A DNA stretch of 64,000 nt from Nocardia speluncae NBRC 108251. GTDB taxonomy: Bacteria; Actinomycetota; Actinomycetes; Mycobacteriales; Mycobacteriaceae. Made by a program: the position numbers and the translations under genes. The notes below the pieces were generated by a model. That model searched no databases, was not told the origin of the DNA, and saw nothing but the letters and a program-made list of their open reading frames with translations. Positions 36,450 through 45,444 of the stretch are shown here, in pieces (position 1 is the first letter of the stretch; each line of letters starts with the position of its first letter). The stretch lies in NCBI RefSeq assembly GCF_001613245.1, contig NZ_BDBZ01000035.1, forward strand, positions 1 through 64,000, in the 5' to 3' direction.

Positions 36450-37381
36450 CCGAGGCCGGCGGCCACGGAGCCGATATTCGCGAGGTGCGAACGGTCGCCG
36501 TGGTGACCAACCCGTCCGCCGGGCAGGGCAGATCCCGAGACGCGGCGCACGCGATAATGGAACAACTGTCACGCGACGGGATCGAGATCCTCGAGATCCA
36601 CGCCCCCTCCGCAGCCGAAACCCGGGAACAGTTGCGAGCCACCCTCGCCGCCGGACCGCCCGATGCGGTCGTCTGCGTCGGCGGTGACGGACTGGTCTCC
36701 ACAATTCTCGACCCGCTCGCGCATACGACGGTCCCACTCGCCCTGCTCCCGGCGGGCACCGGGAACGATCTCGCTCGTGAACTGGGTATCAGTGACGACC
36801 CCCGCGCCGCCGCCGACCTGCTCCGCAGGGGGAGTGTGCGCACGATCGACCTGGGCCGGCTCGAACCCAGCGGGCACGAATCGATGTGGTTCGCGACGGT
36901 CGCCTGCACTGGTTACGACGCCCGGGTCACCCTGCGCGCCAACCGGATGCGTCGGCCGCGCGGACGGCTGCGCTACACCTTCGCCGCGGTCGCCGAGATC
37001 GCCCACGGGACCAGCGTGCCGTATCGCATCGAATTGGGCAGGGACCGATCGGATCCGGTGGTCGAGACCGAGGCGCTGCTGGTCGCGGTGGGTAACACCT
37101 CCACCTACGGCGGAGGGATGCGGATCTGCCCCGATGCCGTCTGCGATGACGGGCTGCTCGATGTGACGGTCGTGGGCAAGGTGTCGCACCTGGAGATGCT
37201 GCGCATCCTGCCGGCACTCTCGGCGGGTAAACGGATCGAGCACCCCGCCGTGAGTCAGTATCGGGTCGAATCGGTGCGATTGTCGGCGCCGGATGCCCCC
37301 GCTACCGCGGACGGCGAACCCGCCGGGCACCTCCCGGTCACGCTGCGGATCGCACCGCGTGCGCTCACCGTTTTGTGCTGA
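36446..37381 (+). CDS. Diacylglycerol kinase-type lipid kinase
   Basis: A 311-residue lipid kinase. The GGDG motif (79-82) in VCVGGDGLVSTILDPLA, the PAGTGNDLARELG block and the C-terminal DDGLLDVTVVGKV are diacylglycerol kinase signatures. The mycobacterial counterpart Rv2252 phosphorylates diacylglycerol and affects phosphatidylinositol mannoside synthesis. The ATG at 36446 overlaps the stop of the preceding flavoprotein (ATGA), so both are translated together. Confidence 0.93.
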   Translation: MTEAGGHGADIREVRTVAVVTNPSAGQGRSRDAAHAIMEQLSRDGIEILEIHAPSAAETREQLRATLAAGPPDAVVCVGGDGLVSTILDPLAHTTVPLALLPAGTGNDLARELGISDDPRAAADLLRRGSVRTIDLGRLEPSGHESMWFATVACTGYDARVTLRANRMRRPRGRLRYTFAAVAEIAHGTSVPYRIELGRDRSDPVVETEALLVAVGNTSTYGGGMRICPDAVCDDGLLDVTVVGKVSHLEMLRILPALSAGKRIEHPAVSQYRVESVRLSAPDAPATADGEPAGHLPVTLRIAPRALTVLC

Positions 37382-37471
37382 GTTCGGCCGGTGCGCGATC
37401 AGGATGCGGCAAGAATCCGGACGGGGTGACCTGCGCCTGCGGTCCGGCGTCCGGTTCCGCTTGCCGCCGGG

Positions 37472-38161
37472 TCATGGGGCGAACCTGATTTCGTGCAGGT
37501 GATCTATGCCGGTGCGGTCCAGGATGACCACCGACTCCGGTTGCGGCCGCGGCCCCGTCCCGCTCTCGACCCGGTCCAGCAGGCGTCTCCAGCGACGTAC
37601 ATGCCAGTTGAAGGAGGCGCGGCCCACTCGTCGCCCGCGGGCGTACTGCCCATCCCGGGCGATCGCGGCGGGGACATCCAGCAGCACCATATGTAGTTCG
37701 CGACCGCGTCGTGCGGCCCAGCGGGTCAGCATCTGCCGGGTGAACGCCACGGTGCCGCAATCGTGGACCACCACCGGACCCGTATGGTCACGCAGGGCGA
37801 TCCAGATCCGGCGGAAGTGCACCAGATGCACCACCGGGCGCCACAGCGGGTAGGGCAACCAGGCCAACCGGTGGCGCCACGAGTTCCGGGCCTGGATCGA
37901 ATCGAGTACCAGCGCGCCGCCGGGACCTGACAGTGCGGTTTCGGCGTCGGGTTCGGAGCCGAACAGCTTGCGCAGCGCGGTGCTCTTACCAGCACCTGGG
38001 ATACCCGCGAAGATTACCGTGGCCGTGGGCGGATACCGCAACTCCCCGATACGGCTGCCCCGCAGGTCCACGACTCCCCGCGGGGTCACGACAAACGAAT
38101 CCGATTCGGGGAGGAATGATTCGGGTGGATACAACGGGATCGAGTCGAGCGGGGGATTCAC
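37472..38161 (-). CDS. P-loop ATP-binding protein (AAA family) of unknown role
   Basis: A 229-residue protein with Walker A GIPGAGKST at residues 53-61 preceded by RYPPTATVIFA. The remainder has HDCGTVAFTRQMLTRWAARR and the segment YARGRRVGRASFNWHVRRWR, followed by VVILDRTGIDHLHEI at the end, reminiscent of small kinases that phosphorylate a nucleoside or amino sugar. GTG at 38161 starts the reading V-N-P-P-L; a TTG at 38197 extends it by 12 residues. It converges with the lipid kinase gene. I cannot name the substrate. Confidence 0.7.
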   Translation of the reverse strand: MNPPLDSIPLYPPESFLPESDSFVVTPRGVVDLRGSRIGELRYPPTATVIFAGIPGAGKSTALRKLFGSEPDAETALSGPGGALVLDSIQARNSWRHRLAWLPYPLWRPVVHLVHFRRIWIALRDHTGPVVVHDCGTVAFTRQMLTRWAARRGRELHMVLLDVPAAIARDGQYARGRRVGRASFNWHVRRWRRLLDRVESGTGPRPQPESVVILDRTGIDHLHEIRFAP

Positions 38162-38332
38162 GTGGTCCAGGGTCCCCAGTGTGACCGATTTCGGCAACTG
38201 TACCTATCGCACCGCCCGAGGAATTCGGGATAGTAACGGGTCCGGCGGGCCCGGCGATATCGTCGGTGACAACTCCGCGACCCGGCTCTGTGGGTCGCGG
38301 ATGCCGAAATGCCAGCAGGATTGGGAATCTTC

Positions 38333-38674
38333 ATGAAACGTTGCCTGGTTACCGTGTTTGCATGCGCCGCGGTGGTTCTCGGCGTAAGCGGGTGTGGCGA
38401 CGACTCCGCGTCGCACGACGACCACGGGGCGACCTCCGGTACCGCTGTGACCAGCACGGAGGCGCCGGCGAGCGTTGCCCCGACTACTCCGGTGCCGCAG
38501 AACCCGCCACCGGCTCCCGATGCTGCGGTAGAACCCCCGCCCGTCGCGGAACCACCGGCCGAGGAACCGGCGCCGCAGCCTCCCGCGCAGCAGCAGGCGC
38601 CCGTCCAACCCGAACCTGCCCAACCCGAGCCGACACTCACTCTCCCCGATTTCGATCCGCAGGCCGGCTACTGA
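38333..38674 (+). CDS. Pro-rich lipoprotein of unknown function
   Basis: A 113-residue lipoprotein. The signal peptide (MKRCLVTVFACAAVVLGVSG) ends in a lipobox VSGC, so the cysteine is probably acylated. The remainder is a low-complexity Pro/Glu/Ala/Gln tail (for example PPPVAEPPAEEPAPQPPAQQ) that could span the cell wall. No domain is seen. It is the first gene of a three-gene set with the SGNH hydrolase and the acyltransferase, 14 bases apart from the former. Confidence 0.75.
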   Translation: MKRCLVTVFACAAVVLGVSGCGDDSASHDDHGATSGTAVTSTEAPASVAPTTPVPQNPPPAPDAAVEPPPVAEPPAEEPAPQPPAQQQAPVQPEPAQPEPTLTLPDFDPQAGY

Positions 38675-38688
38675 CCGACAGGGAAATC

Positions 38689-39624
38689 GTGATTCGCAGA
38701 TTCTTTCGGTGGCGAGGTGGAATGGCCGGCGCTGTGGCAGTGGCCGCTCTCGCCATGACCACCATGTACGCACCGGCCACGGCGGCGCCGGTCGAAAACA
38801 GCCGGCCCGTGGGAAAATCCCTGGTGGTGCTCGGTGATTCGTTCACCGCCAACTACCCGAAGCTGTTCTCGGGCACCAAGGAGTGCCTGCACGCCGCCAC
38901 GTCGTGGCCGACTCGGCTGAGCGAGCGGATAGGGGTCGCAGGCACGCCGGAGTTCGTGGACGCCTCCTGTAGTGGTTCCACGATCTCATCGGGCCAGGGC
39001 TGGTGGCTGGTGCACGAGGTGGCCGAGGCGGCAAAGCAGCAGGCATTCGGGCCGGAGACCGAGGTCATCGCTATCCAGACCGGCATGAACGACGTCTGGT
39101 CCAAGACCAATTCGGCGTCGCTGATCACGTCGTTGCAGTCCTGCGTGTTCAACTTCGTCGACGGATGCGGGCTGGAGGCGGCCGAACAGGGGCGGTTCAC
39201 CGAATACCGGAACGTCACGGGCCAGCTCTACGCCAAGCGCATCCGTGAGGCGGTCACGTATATGCGCTACTACGCGCCGAACGCACGGATCATGCTGGTC
39301 GGGTACCCGGAGTTGTTCCCGGCGGGGCAGGAACACGTATGCGTGGATGTAGCCGGCGTCGGACAGGTCGTGCAGCCGCGGGGCCGCGCGGTGACCGAAT
39401 ACCTGGACCGCCTCGACAATGCGCAACGCGAAGCCGCGGAGCTGCTGGAACTCGAGTTCGTCGATATCCGCTCGGTGACCGCCGGCCACGGACTGTGCTC
39501 GGACGAGCCATGGCTGAACGGTTTCTTCGATCCCGCGGCCGATGTGGCCGGTATGCCGTTCCATCCCTCGGCGCAGGGGGATTCGGTAACGGCGGAGACC
39601 GTGTACGAAGCGATCCGCCGGTGA
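38689..39624 (+). CDS. SGNH/GDSL-family secreted hydrolase
   Basis: A 311-residue exported hydrolase. A signal peptide (residues 1 to about 32) precedes block I GDSFTANY with the likely nucleophile S51. IQTGMNDVW (block III region) and the C-terminal PFHPSAQGD with the probable catalytic H292 complete the fold. Several conserved Cys pairs (CLHAATSW, CSGSTISS, CVFNFVDGC) suggest disulfides. It probably removes or transfers acyl groups on surface glycans. The start is GTG 38689 with GGGAAA upstream. GTGA at 39621-39624 overlaps its stop with the acyltransferase start, so the two are coupled. Confidence 0.88.
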   Translation: MIRRFFRWRGGMAGAVAVAALAMTTMYAPATAAPVENSRPVGKSLVVLGDSFTANYPKLFSGTKECLHAATSWPTRLSERIGVAGTPEFVDASCSGSTISSGQGWWLVHEVAEAAKQQAFGPETEVIAIQTGMNDVWSKTNSASLITSLQSCVFNFVDGCGLEAAEQGRFTEYRNVTGQLYAKRIREAVTYMRYYAPNARIMLVGYPELFPAGQEHVCVDVAGVGQVVQPRGRAVTEYLDRLDNAQREAAELLELEFVDIRSVTAGHGLCSDEPWLNGFFDPAADVAGMPFHPSAQGDSVTAETVYEAIRR

Positions 39625-40883
39625 GCACGGTCCCGGCCCGGGTCGAGGCCGGTTCGGAGTTTCTCGATCCGGCGGCGGTGCGGCCGTCGCTGCCGTCGCT
39701 GACGGGGGCACGCTGGTGGGCGGCGTTCGCCGTGTTCGTGTTGCACGCCCTGGTATTCCTGCCGGTGTACCCGTTCCAGAAGTCGGAGTTGTTCCGGCAG
39801 ATCCATCAGCTCATGCCCATGCAGCTGGGTGCCGCGGGAGTGACCTTCTTCTTCGTCCTGTCCGGGTTCATCATTTATTGGTCGTTCCGGCCGGGGGCGT
39901 CGGTGCCGCGGTTCTACTGGCGCCGGGTGTTGAAGATCTATCCGACCCACCTGGTCGCGGCCGTCGCGTTCATCCTGGTGGTGAGTGTCCCTTTGACGCG
40001 GCCGGTGGTCTGGGCGCCGAACCTCGCGCTGATCCACACCTGGCTGCCGAAATGGACGACGGTCGGCGGGCTCAATGTGCCGTCCTGGTCGCTTGCCGCG
40101 GAGATCCTTTTCTACCTGAGCTTTCCGCTCGCGCTGCCGCTGGTGCGCCGGATCAGAAGCCATCAGGTGCCGTGGGCGCTGGCGGGGACGCTGGTGGCGA
40201 TTCTGCTGCTGCACACCGCGTATTACCTGTGGGTGCCCGGACCCAAGGGCATCGCGAATACCTTCGCGCCGCGGCTGATACCGGGTGAGGTATCGCCGTA
40301 CTTCGAACTTCATGCCGCGCCCATCTGGTTCGAACAGTCGGATATCCCGGTGGCCTTGTCGTATTGGCTCAGCTATAACTTCCCGCTGTCGCGGCTGCCC
40401 GAGTTCTTCCTCGGGGTGCTCGCGGCACGACTGGTGCTGGAGGGCCGCTGGCGCAACACCCGCCTGGCGCTGCCGGTGATCGCGCTGCTGATCGCCTACG
40501 CGGCGACCTGGGTGGTGCCACCGAACTACAAGATGTCGGCGCTGCTGCTCGCACCGATGACCGCCCTGGTGGCCACGCTGGCCGCGCGCGACCTGGCGGG
40601 GATCCGCGGGTTCAGCGCCTCGCCGCGGATGGTCTGGCTGGGCAATATCTCTTTCGCCTTCTATCTGATCCAGTTCCCGGTGATGGCATTGATCACCCGC
40701 TTCCTCATCGGCGGGAAACAGTTCGGGCTGCTGGGCTGGCTGGGGTTCGCCGCACTGAGTTTGGTGCTGTCCACGGTGGCGGGAGCCGCCATCTATCACT
40801 GGATCGACGATCCTCTGATGCGCCGATTCTCAGGTCGTCGCACCGCGTCTCGGGAGAAACCGGCGGCGCGCGCGGGTTTGTGA
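39621..40883 (+). CDS. Acyltransferase-3 family membrane protein (OafA-like)
   Basis: A 420-residue protein with about 10-11 membrane segments of the acyltransferase-3 family, which moves acyl groups across the membrane onto surface sugars. The first helix holds the family R...H motif (ARWWAAFAVFVLHA). The VTFFFVLSGFIIYWSF and RRVLKIYPTHLVA segments are also typical. In OafA/OatA relatives this module is fused to an SGNH domain; here an SGNH hydrolase gene immediately precedes it and overlaps by four bases. A terminator-like hairpin follows at 40969. Confidence 0.9.
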   Translation: MSTVPARVEAGSEFLDPAAVRPSLPSLTGARWWAAFAVFVLHALVFLPVYPFQKSELFRQIHQLMPMQLGAAGVTFFFVLSGFIIYWSFRPGASVPRFYWRRVLKIYPTHLVAAVAFILVVSVPLTRPVVWAPNLALIHTWLPKWTTVGGLNVPSWSLAAEILFYLSFPLALPLVRRIRSHQVPWALAGTLVAILLLHTAYYLWVPGPKGIANTFAPRLIPGEVSPYFELHAAPIWFEQSDIPVALSYWLSYNFPLSRLPEFFLGVLAARLVLEGRWRNTRLALPVIALLIAYAATWVVPPNYKMSALLLAPMTALVATLAARDLAGIRGFSASPRMVWLGNISFAFYLIQFPVMALITRFLIGGKQFGLLGWLGFAALSLVLSTVAGAAIYHWIDDPLMRRFSGRRTASREKPAARAGL

Positions 40884-40968
40884 CGGACCTGAGAATTCCG
40901 GTGCTCAAGCTGAGAATTGGTTGTGGATTAGGGGGACAGCAGTCGAACGGCGGTAGGCTGGTCGTTGT

Positions 40969-41011
40969 AGGCGGAGTCTTCGGTGTCCCTCATCCACCGA
41001 AGGCTCCGCCT
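40969..41011 (+). terminator. Terminator after the acyltransferase gene
   Basis: Bases 40969-40985 pair with 40995-41011 over 17 positions with a single G-T type mismatch and a 9-base loop. It separates the acyltransferase operon from valS. Confidence 0.7.
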
Positions 41012-41099
41012 CGGCCTTTCCCTGCACTGCCCGTTTCGTATCGGGGCTCATCGACATCCGATTCCGCCGGCATCAATGGCAGGGGTTGACATGGCCCCG

Positions 41100-41157
41100 A
41101 CCCGCGGTGCCGGAGGCGTCGCAATATATACAGCACCCGCGGTGCCGGAGGCGTCGC
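41100..41157. repeat. Two 23-bp direct repeats upstream of valS
   Basis: Bases 41100-41122 and 41135-41157 are identical (starting ACCCGCGGTGCCGGAGGCG), separated by 12 bases containing ATATATACA. A TTGACA lies just before the first copy at 41086. In inverted form the core matches the dispersed GC palindrome at 31946 and 45330. The second copy ends 23 bases from the valS start. Confidence 0.75.
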
Positions 41158-41179
41158 CGATAACACTAGAATTCGGCGC

Positions 41180-43858
41180 GTGACCAGCGCAGCCCCTGAC
41201 AACACGCGTAATCGTGCCGATGCCCTCCCCAAGAGCTGGAATCCCGGCGAGGTAGAGGCCGACCTGTACGAACGCTGGGTAGCCGCCGGTTACTTCGCCG
41301 CCGACCCGCAGAGCTCCGCGCCCGGGTATTCGATCGTGCTGCCGCCCCCGAACGTCACCGGCACCCTGCACATGGGCCATGCCCTGGACCACACCCTCAT
41401 GGATACCCTCGCCCGCCGGAAGCGGATGCAGGGGTACGAGGTGCTGTGGTTGCCGGGGATGGATCATGCCGGTATCGCGACTCAGTCCGTGGTCGAGAAG
41501 CAGCTCGCGGCCGACGGTAAGACCAAGGAGGACCTCGGGCGCGACTTGTTCGTGCAGAAGGTCTGGGATTGGAAGCGTGAATCCGGCGGCGCGATCCAAG
41601 GGCAGATGCGCGCCCTCGGTGACGGCGTCGATTGGTCGCGCGACCGGTTCACTATGGACGAAGGCCTGTCGAGGGCCGTGCAGACCATGTTCAAGCGGCT
41701 CTACGACGCCGGACTGATCTACCGGGCCGAACGGCTGGTGAACTGGTCGCCGGAACTGCGCACCGCCATCTCCGATATCGAGGTCAAACACGACGAAGTC
41801 GCCGGCGAACTGGTGTCGCTGCGCTACGGGTCGCTCGACGATGCCGAACCCCATGTCATCGTCGCCACCACCCGGGTCGAGACGATGCTCGGTGATACCG
41901 CGGTCGCGGTGCACCCCGACGATCCGCGGTACAAGGACCTGATCGGCACCACACTCGAGCACCCCATCACCGGGCGGCAGATCCCGATCGTCGCCGACTC
42001 CTACGTCGATCCGGAGTTCGGTTCCGGCGCGGTGAAGATCACCCCCGCGCACGACCCGAACGACTTCGACATGGGCCTGCGGCACAACCTGCCCATGCCC
42101 ACGATCATGGACGAACGCGGCCGGATCGCCGACACCGGAACCGAATTCGACGGTATGGACCGCTTCGAGGCCCGGGTGAAGGTGCGCGAACGGCTGGCCT
42201 CCGAGGGCCGGGTCGTCGCCGAGAAACGCCCCTACCTGCACAGTGTCGGTCATTCCGAGCGCAGTGGCGAACCGATCGAACCGCGGCTGTCCATGCAGTG
42301 GTGGGTGAAGGTCGAGACGCTGGCCGAGGCCGCCGGCGATGCCGTGCGTAACGGGAACACCGTGATCCACCCGGCGAGCCAGGAACCGCGCTGGTTCGAC
42401 TGGGTCGACGATATGCACGACTGGTGCATCTCCCGCCAGCTGTGGTGGGGTCACCGGATCCCCATCTGGTACGGCCCCGAGGGGGAGTCGGTCTGTGTCG
42501 GGCCGGACGAAGACGCCCCCGAGGGCTGGGTGCAGGACCCCGATGTCCTCGATACCTGGTTCTCCTCCGGCCTGTGGCCTTTCTCCACCATGGGCTGGCC
42601 GGACGCGACACCGGAACTGGCGAAGTTCTATCCGACCAGTGTGCTGGTCACCGGCTACGACATCCTGTTCTTCTGGGTGGCCCGGATGATGATGTTCGGC
42701 ACCTTCGTGGCCGACGACGCCGCGGTCGCCGCCGGTAAGGACGGGCAGTACCAGGTGCCGTTCGAGGATGTGTTCCTGCACGGCCTGATCCGGGACCAAT
42801 ACGGCAAGAAGATGTCGAAATCGCGTGGCAACGGTATCGACCCGCTGGACTGGATCCGCGATTACGGCGCCGATGCCCTGCGGTTCACCCTGGCCCGCGG
42901 AGCCCAGCCGGGCGGCGACCTCTCGGTCGGCGAACCGCATGCGCTGGCCTCACGCAGTTTCGTCACCAAACTCTTCAACGCCACCAAGTTCGCGCTGATG
43001 AACGGCGCCCGCTCCGGCGACCTCCCGGCCCGCGATACGCTCACCGACACCGACCGCTGGATCATCGACCGGCTCGACGAGGTGCTGCTCGAGGTCGACG
43101 CCGCGTTCGACGCCTACGAGTTCGGTAAGGCATGCGAGGCGCTCTACCACTTCGCCTGGGACGAACTCTGCGACTGGTACCTGGAACTGTCCAAGGTCCA
43201 GTTCACCGAAAGCGAGGCCCGCGCCGAATCCACCCGCGTGGTACTCGGGACCGTGCTGGATTCGGTGCTGCGGCTGCTGCACCCGGTGATCCCGTTCGTC
43301 ACCGAAACACTGTGGCAGGCGCTGACCGGTGGCGAATCGGTGGTGATCGCCCAGTGGCCGCGGCCGGCCGGGGTTCCGGCCGATACCGGGTCCGCGCAGC
43401 GCATCGCCGATCTGCAGCGGCTGGTCACCGAGATCCGCCGGTTCCGCAGCGATCAGGGGCTGGGCGACAAACAGAAGGTCGCCGCGCGGGTGCTGGGCCT
43501 GGACACCGCCGGGCTGTCCCACCTGCATCCCGAGGTCGCGAACCTGGGCCGGCTCACCGAACCGGGCGCGAACTTCGCCGCCACCGCGTCGGTGGAGGTG
43601 CGGCTGAGTACCACCACGGTCACCGTCGAGGTGGATACCTCCGGGAGTGTGGACCTGGTGGCCGAGCGGCGCCGCCTGGAGAAGGATCTGGCCGCCGCTC
43701 GGAAGGAGCTCGCCGGTACCGAGGCCAAACTCGGCAACGACGCCTTCCTGGCCAAGGCGCCGGAGCAGGTGGTGGACAAGATCCGGTCGCGGCGTGATGT
43801 CGCGGCGGCCGAGGTGGACCGTATCGGGGCCCGGCTGTCCGAGCTGAGTGACAAGTGA
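41180..43858 (+). CDS. valS: Valyl-tRNA synthetase
   Basis: An 892-residue class I aminoacyl-tRNA synthetase that charges tRNA-Val. The HIGH motif lies in PPNVTGTLHMGH (H64 first histidine), and KMSKS at 544-548 is in GKKMSKSRGN. The editing domain, anticodon-binding domain and C-terminal coiled-coil arm (ERRRLEKDLAAARKELAGTE) are all present. The GTG at 41180 starts directly after two direct repeats. Its stop overlaps the folC GTG start (GTGA at 43855-43858), so the two are coupled. Confidence 0.97.
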   Translation: MTSAAPDNTRNRADALPKSWNPGEVEADLYERWVAAGYFAADPQSSAPGYSIVLPPPNVTGTLHMGHALDHTLMDTLARRKRMQGYEVLWLPGMDHAGIATQSVVEKQLAADGKTKEDLGRDLFVQKVWDWKRESGGAIQGQMRALGDGVDWSRDRFTMDEGLSRAVQTMFKRLYDAGLIYRAERLVNWSPELRTAISDIEVKHDEVAGELVSLRYGSLDDAEPHVIVATTRVETMLGDTAVAVHPDDPRYKDLIGTTLEHPITGRQIPIVADSYVDPEFGSGAVKITPAHDPNDFDMGLRHNLPMPTIMDERGRIADTGTEFDGMDRFEARVKVRERLASEGRVVAEKRPYLHSVGHSERSGEPIEPRLSMQWWVKVETLAEAAGDAVRNGNTVIHPASQEPRWFDWVDDMHDWCISRQLWWGHRIPIWYGPEGESVCVGPDEDAPEGWVQDPDVLDTWFSSGLWPFSTMGWPDATPELAKFYPTSVLVTGYDILFFWVARMMMFGTFVADDAAVAAGKDGQYQVPFEDVFLHGLIRDQYGKKMSKSRGNGIDPLDWIRDYGADALRFTLARGAQPGGDLSVGEPHALASRSFVTKLFNATKFALMNGARSGDLPARDTLTDTDRWIIDRLDEVLLEVDAAFDAYEFGKACEALYHFAWDELCDWYLELSKVQFTESEARAESTRVVLGTVLDSVLRLLHPVIPFVTETLWQALTGGESVVIAQWPRPAGVPADTGSAQRIADLQRLVTEIRRFRSDQGLGDKQKVAARVLGLDTAGLSHLHPEVANLGRLTEPGANFAATASVEVRLSTTTVTVEVDTSGSVDLVAERRRLEKDLAAARKELAGTEAKLGNDAFLAKAPEQVVDKIRSRRDVAAAEVDRIGARLSELSDK

Positions 43859-45315
43859 ACGACCACGAACCGAACCCGGAACCGGAACCGCAGCACGGCG
43901 GCGCCCAGCTCGGTACCGGGCCATCGCCGGTGGAACTCGCGGAGATGGCGCTGGTCGAGGCGGAACTCGACCAGCGCTGGCCGGAAACCGAGATCGAGCC
44001 GTCGCTCACCCGGATCTCGGCGCTGATGGATGTGCTGGGTTCACCTCAGCGCGGCTACCCATCGATCCATATCGCCGGCACCAACGGCAAAACATCGGTG
44101 ACCCGGATGATCGATTCGCTGCTCACCGCACTGCACCGCCGCACCGGCCGGCTCACCAGCCCGCATCTTCAGCTGGCCACCGAGCGGATCGGAATCGACA
44201 ACCGGCCGATATCCCCCGCGCACTACGTGGAGCTGTATCGCGAACTGCAGCCCTATATCGAGATGATCGACGCCCAATCGGCCTCCGCGGGCGGCCCGCC
44301 GATGAGCAAATTCGAGGTGCTCACTGCCATGGCCTACGCGGCGTTCGCCGAGGCACCGGTCGATGTGGCTGTGGTGGAAACCGGGATGGGCGGCAGCTGG
44401 GACGCCACCAATGTGATCGACGGCCAGGTCGCGGTGATCACCCCTATCGGCCTCGACCACACCGACTATCTGGGTCCCGACCTGACCTCCATTGCCAAGG
44501 AGAAGGCCGGGATCATCAAACCCGCCCCAGAATCCTTGGTACCCGTCGACAATGTCGCGATCATCGCCGAACAGGATCCGGAAGCCATGGATGTGCTGTT
44601 GCGCCGCGCCGTCGAGGTGGATGCGGCGGTGGCACGGGCCGGCTCCGAGTTCCAGGTATTGAGCCGCCGGATCGCCATCGGCGGTCAGCAACTCGAACTC
44701 CAGGGCCTCGGCGGCGTATACGACGAGATCTTCCTGCCGCTGCACGGCGAACACCAGGCCCATAACGCCGCCCTCGCGCTGGCCGCAGTGGAGGCGTTCT
44801 TCGGGGCGGGATCGCAGCGCCGGCTCGATATCGAGGCAGTCCGTGCGGGCTTCGCCGAGGCCACCAGCCCCGGCCGGCTGGAGCGGATGCGCAACGCACC
44901 CACTCTGTTCATCGACGCTGCACACAACCCGGCCGGTGCGGCCGCATTGGCGGCCACACTCACCGCGGAATTCGATTTCCGCAAACTGGTCGGGGTCGTG
45001 GCGGTTCTGGGTGGTAAGGACACCGCCGGGATCCTCGCCGCGCTCGAGCCCGTTTTCGACGAGATAGTCGTCACCACCAACGGGTCGCCCCGCGCCCTGC
45101 CGGTCGATCGGCTGGCCGATCTGGCCGTGCAGCGCTTCGGTGACGAACGCGTGGTCACCGCGCAGAGCCTGCCCGATGCGCTGGAAACCGCCGTCGCCCT
45201 CGCCGAGGATGTCGGCGAGGGTGGGGAAATGGTGTCCGGCGCGGGCGTAGTGGTTACGGGTTCGGTCGTCACCGCCGGCGCCGCCCGTGCGCTGTTCGGC
45301 AAGGCGCCGGCGTGA
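43855..45315 (+). CDS. folC: Folylpolyglutamate/dihydrofolate synthase
   Basis: A 486-residue Mur-ligase-type enzyme that adds glutamate to dihydropteroate and/or tetrahydrofolate. The P-loop GTNGKTS is at residues 75-81, IGLDHTDYLGPDLTSIAKEK is intact, and the C-terminal DAAHNPAGAAAL is the ligase domain signature. The start is GTG 43855 overlapping the valS stop. It is followed by a region with a palindrome and a large inverted repeat before the DUF4233 gene. Confidence 0.95.
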   Translation: MNDHEPNPEPEPQHGGAQLGTGPSPVELAEMALVEAELDQRWPETEIEPSLTRISALMDVLGSPQRGYPSIHIAGTNGKTSVTRMIDSLLTALHRRTGRLTSPHLQLATERIGIDNRPISPAHYVELYRELQPYIEMIDAQSASAGGPPMSKFEVLTAMAYAAFAEAPVDVAVVETGMGGSWDATNVIDGQVAVITPIGLDHTDYLGPDLTSIAKEKAGIIKPAPESLVPVDNVAIIAEQDPEAMDVLLRRAVEVDAAVARAGSEFQVLSRRIAIGGQQLELQGLGGVYDEIFLPLHGEHQAHNAALALAAVEAFFGAGSQRRLDIEAVRAGFAEATSPGRLERMRNAPTLFIDAAHNPAGAAALAATLTAEFDFRKLVGVVAVLGGKDTAGILAALEPVFDEIVVTTNGSPRALPVDRLADLAVQRFGDERVVTAQSLPDALETAVALAEDVGEGGEMVSGAGVVVTGSVVTAGAARALFGKAPA

Positions 45316-45329
45316 TGCTGTGTTGGATT

Positions 45330-45350
45330 GCGGCGCCTCCGGCGCCGCGG
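45330..45350. repeat. Dispersed GC palindrome (copy at folC)
   Basis: GCGGCGCCTCCGGCGCCGC, 20 of 21 bases identical to 31946-31966 and related in inverted form to the repeats before valS. Confidence 0.65.
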
Positions 45351-45351
45351 T

Positions 45352-45444
45352 GTTCGGGGCCCTGTGGGTCTCGGATCTTCCCTCCTCCGCTCCTCCGCTT
45401 CGCTCCCCCGCTCCGTCGGTCCAGATCCGAGACGGGCCCCGAAC
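45352..45444. repeat. Large imperfect inverted repeat behind folC
   Basis: Outer arms 45352-45362 and 45434-45444 pair over 11 bases, and inner arms 45368-45378 and 45423-45433 over another 11. A 5-base bulge lies on the left side, and the loop is a 44-base C-rich stretch. It could be a terminator for folC or a small mobile-type hairpin element. Confidence 0.7.

Noticed and set aside
40884..41179. A T-box riboswitch before valS
   Set aside because: No T-box sequence (such as the conserved UGGN anti-terminator box) or specifier stem is recognisable; the region has a terminator hairpin and direct repeats instead.
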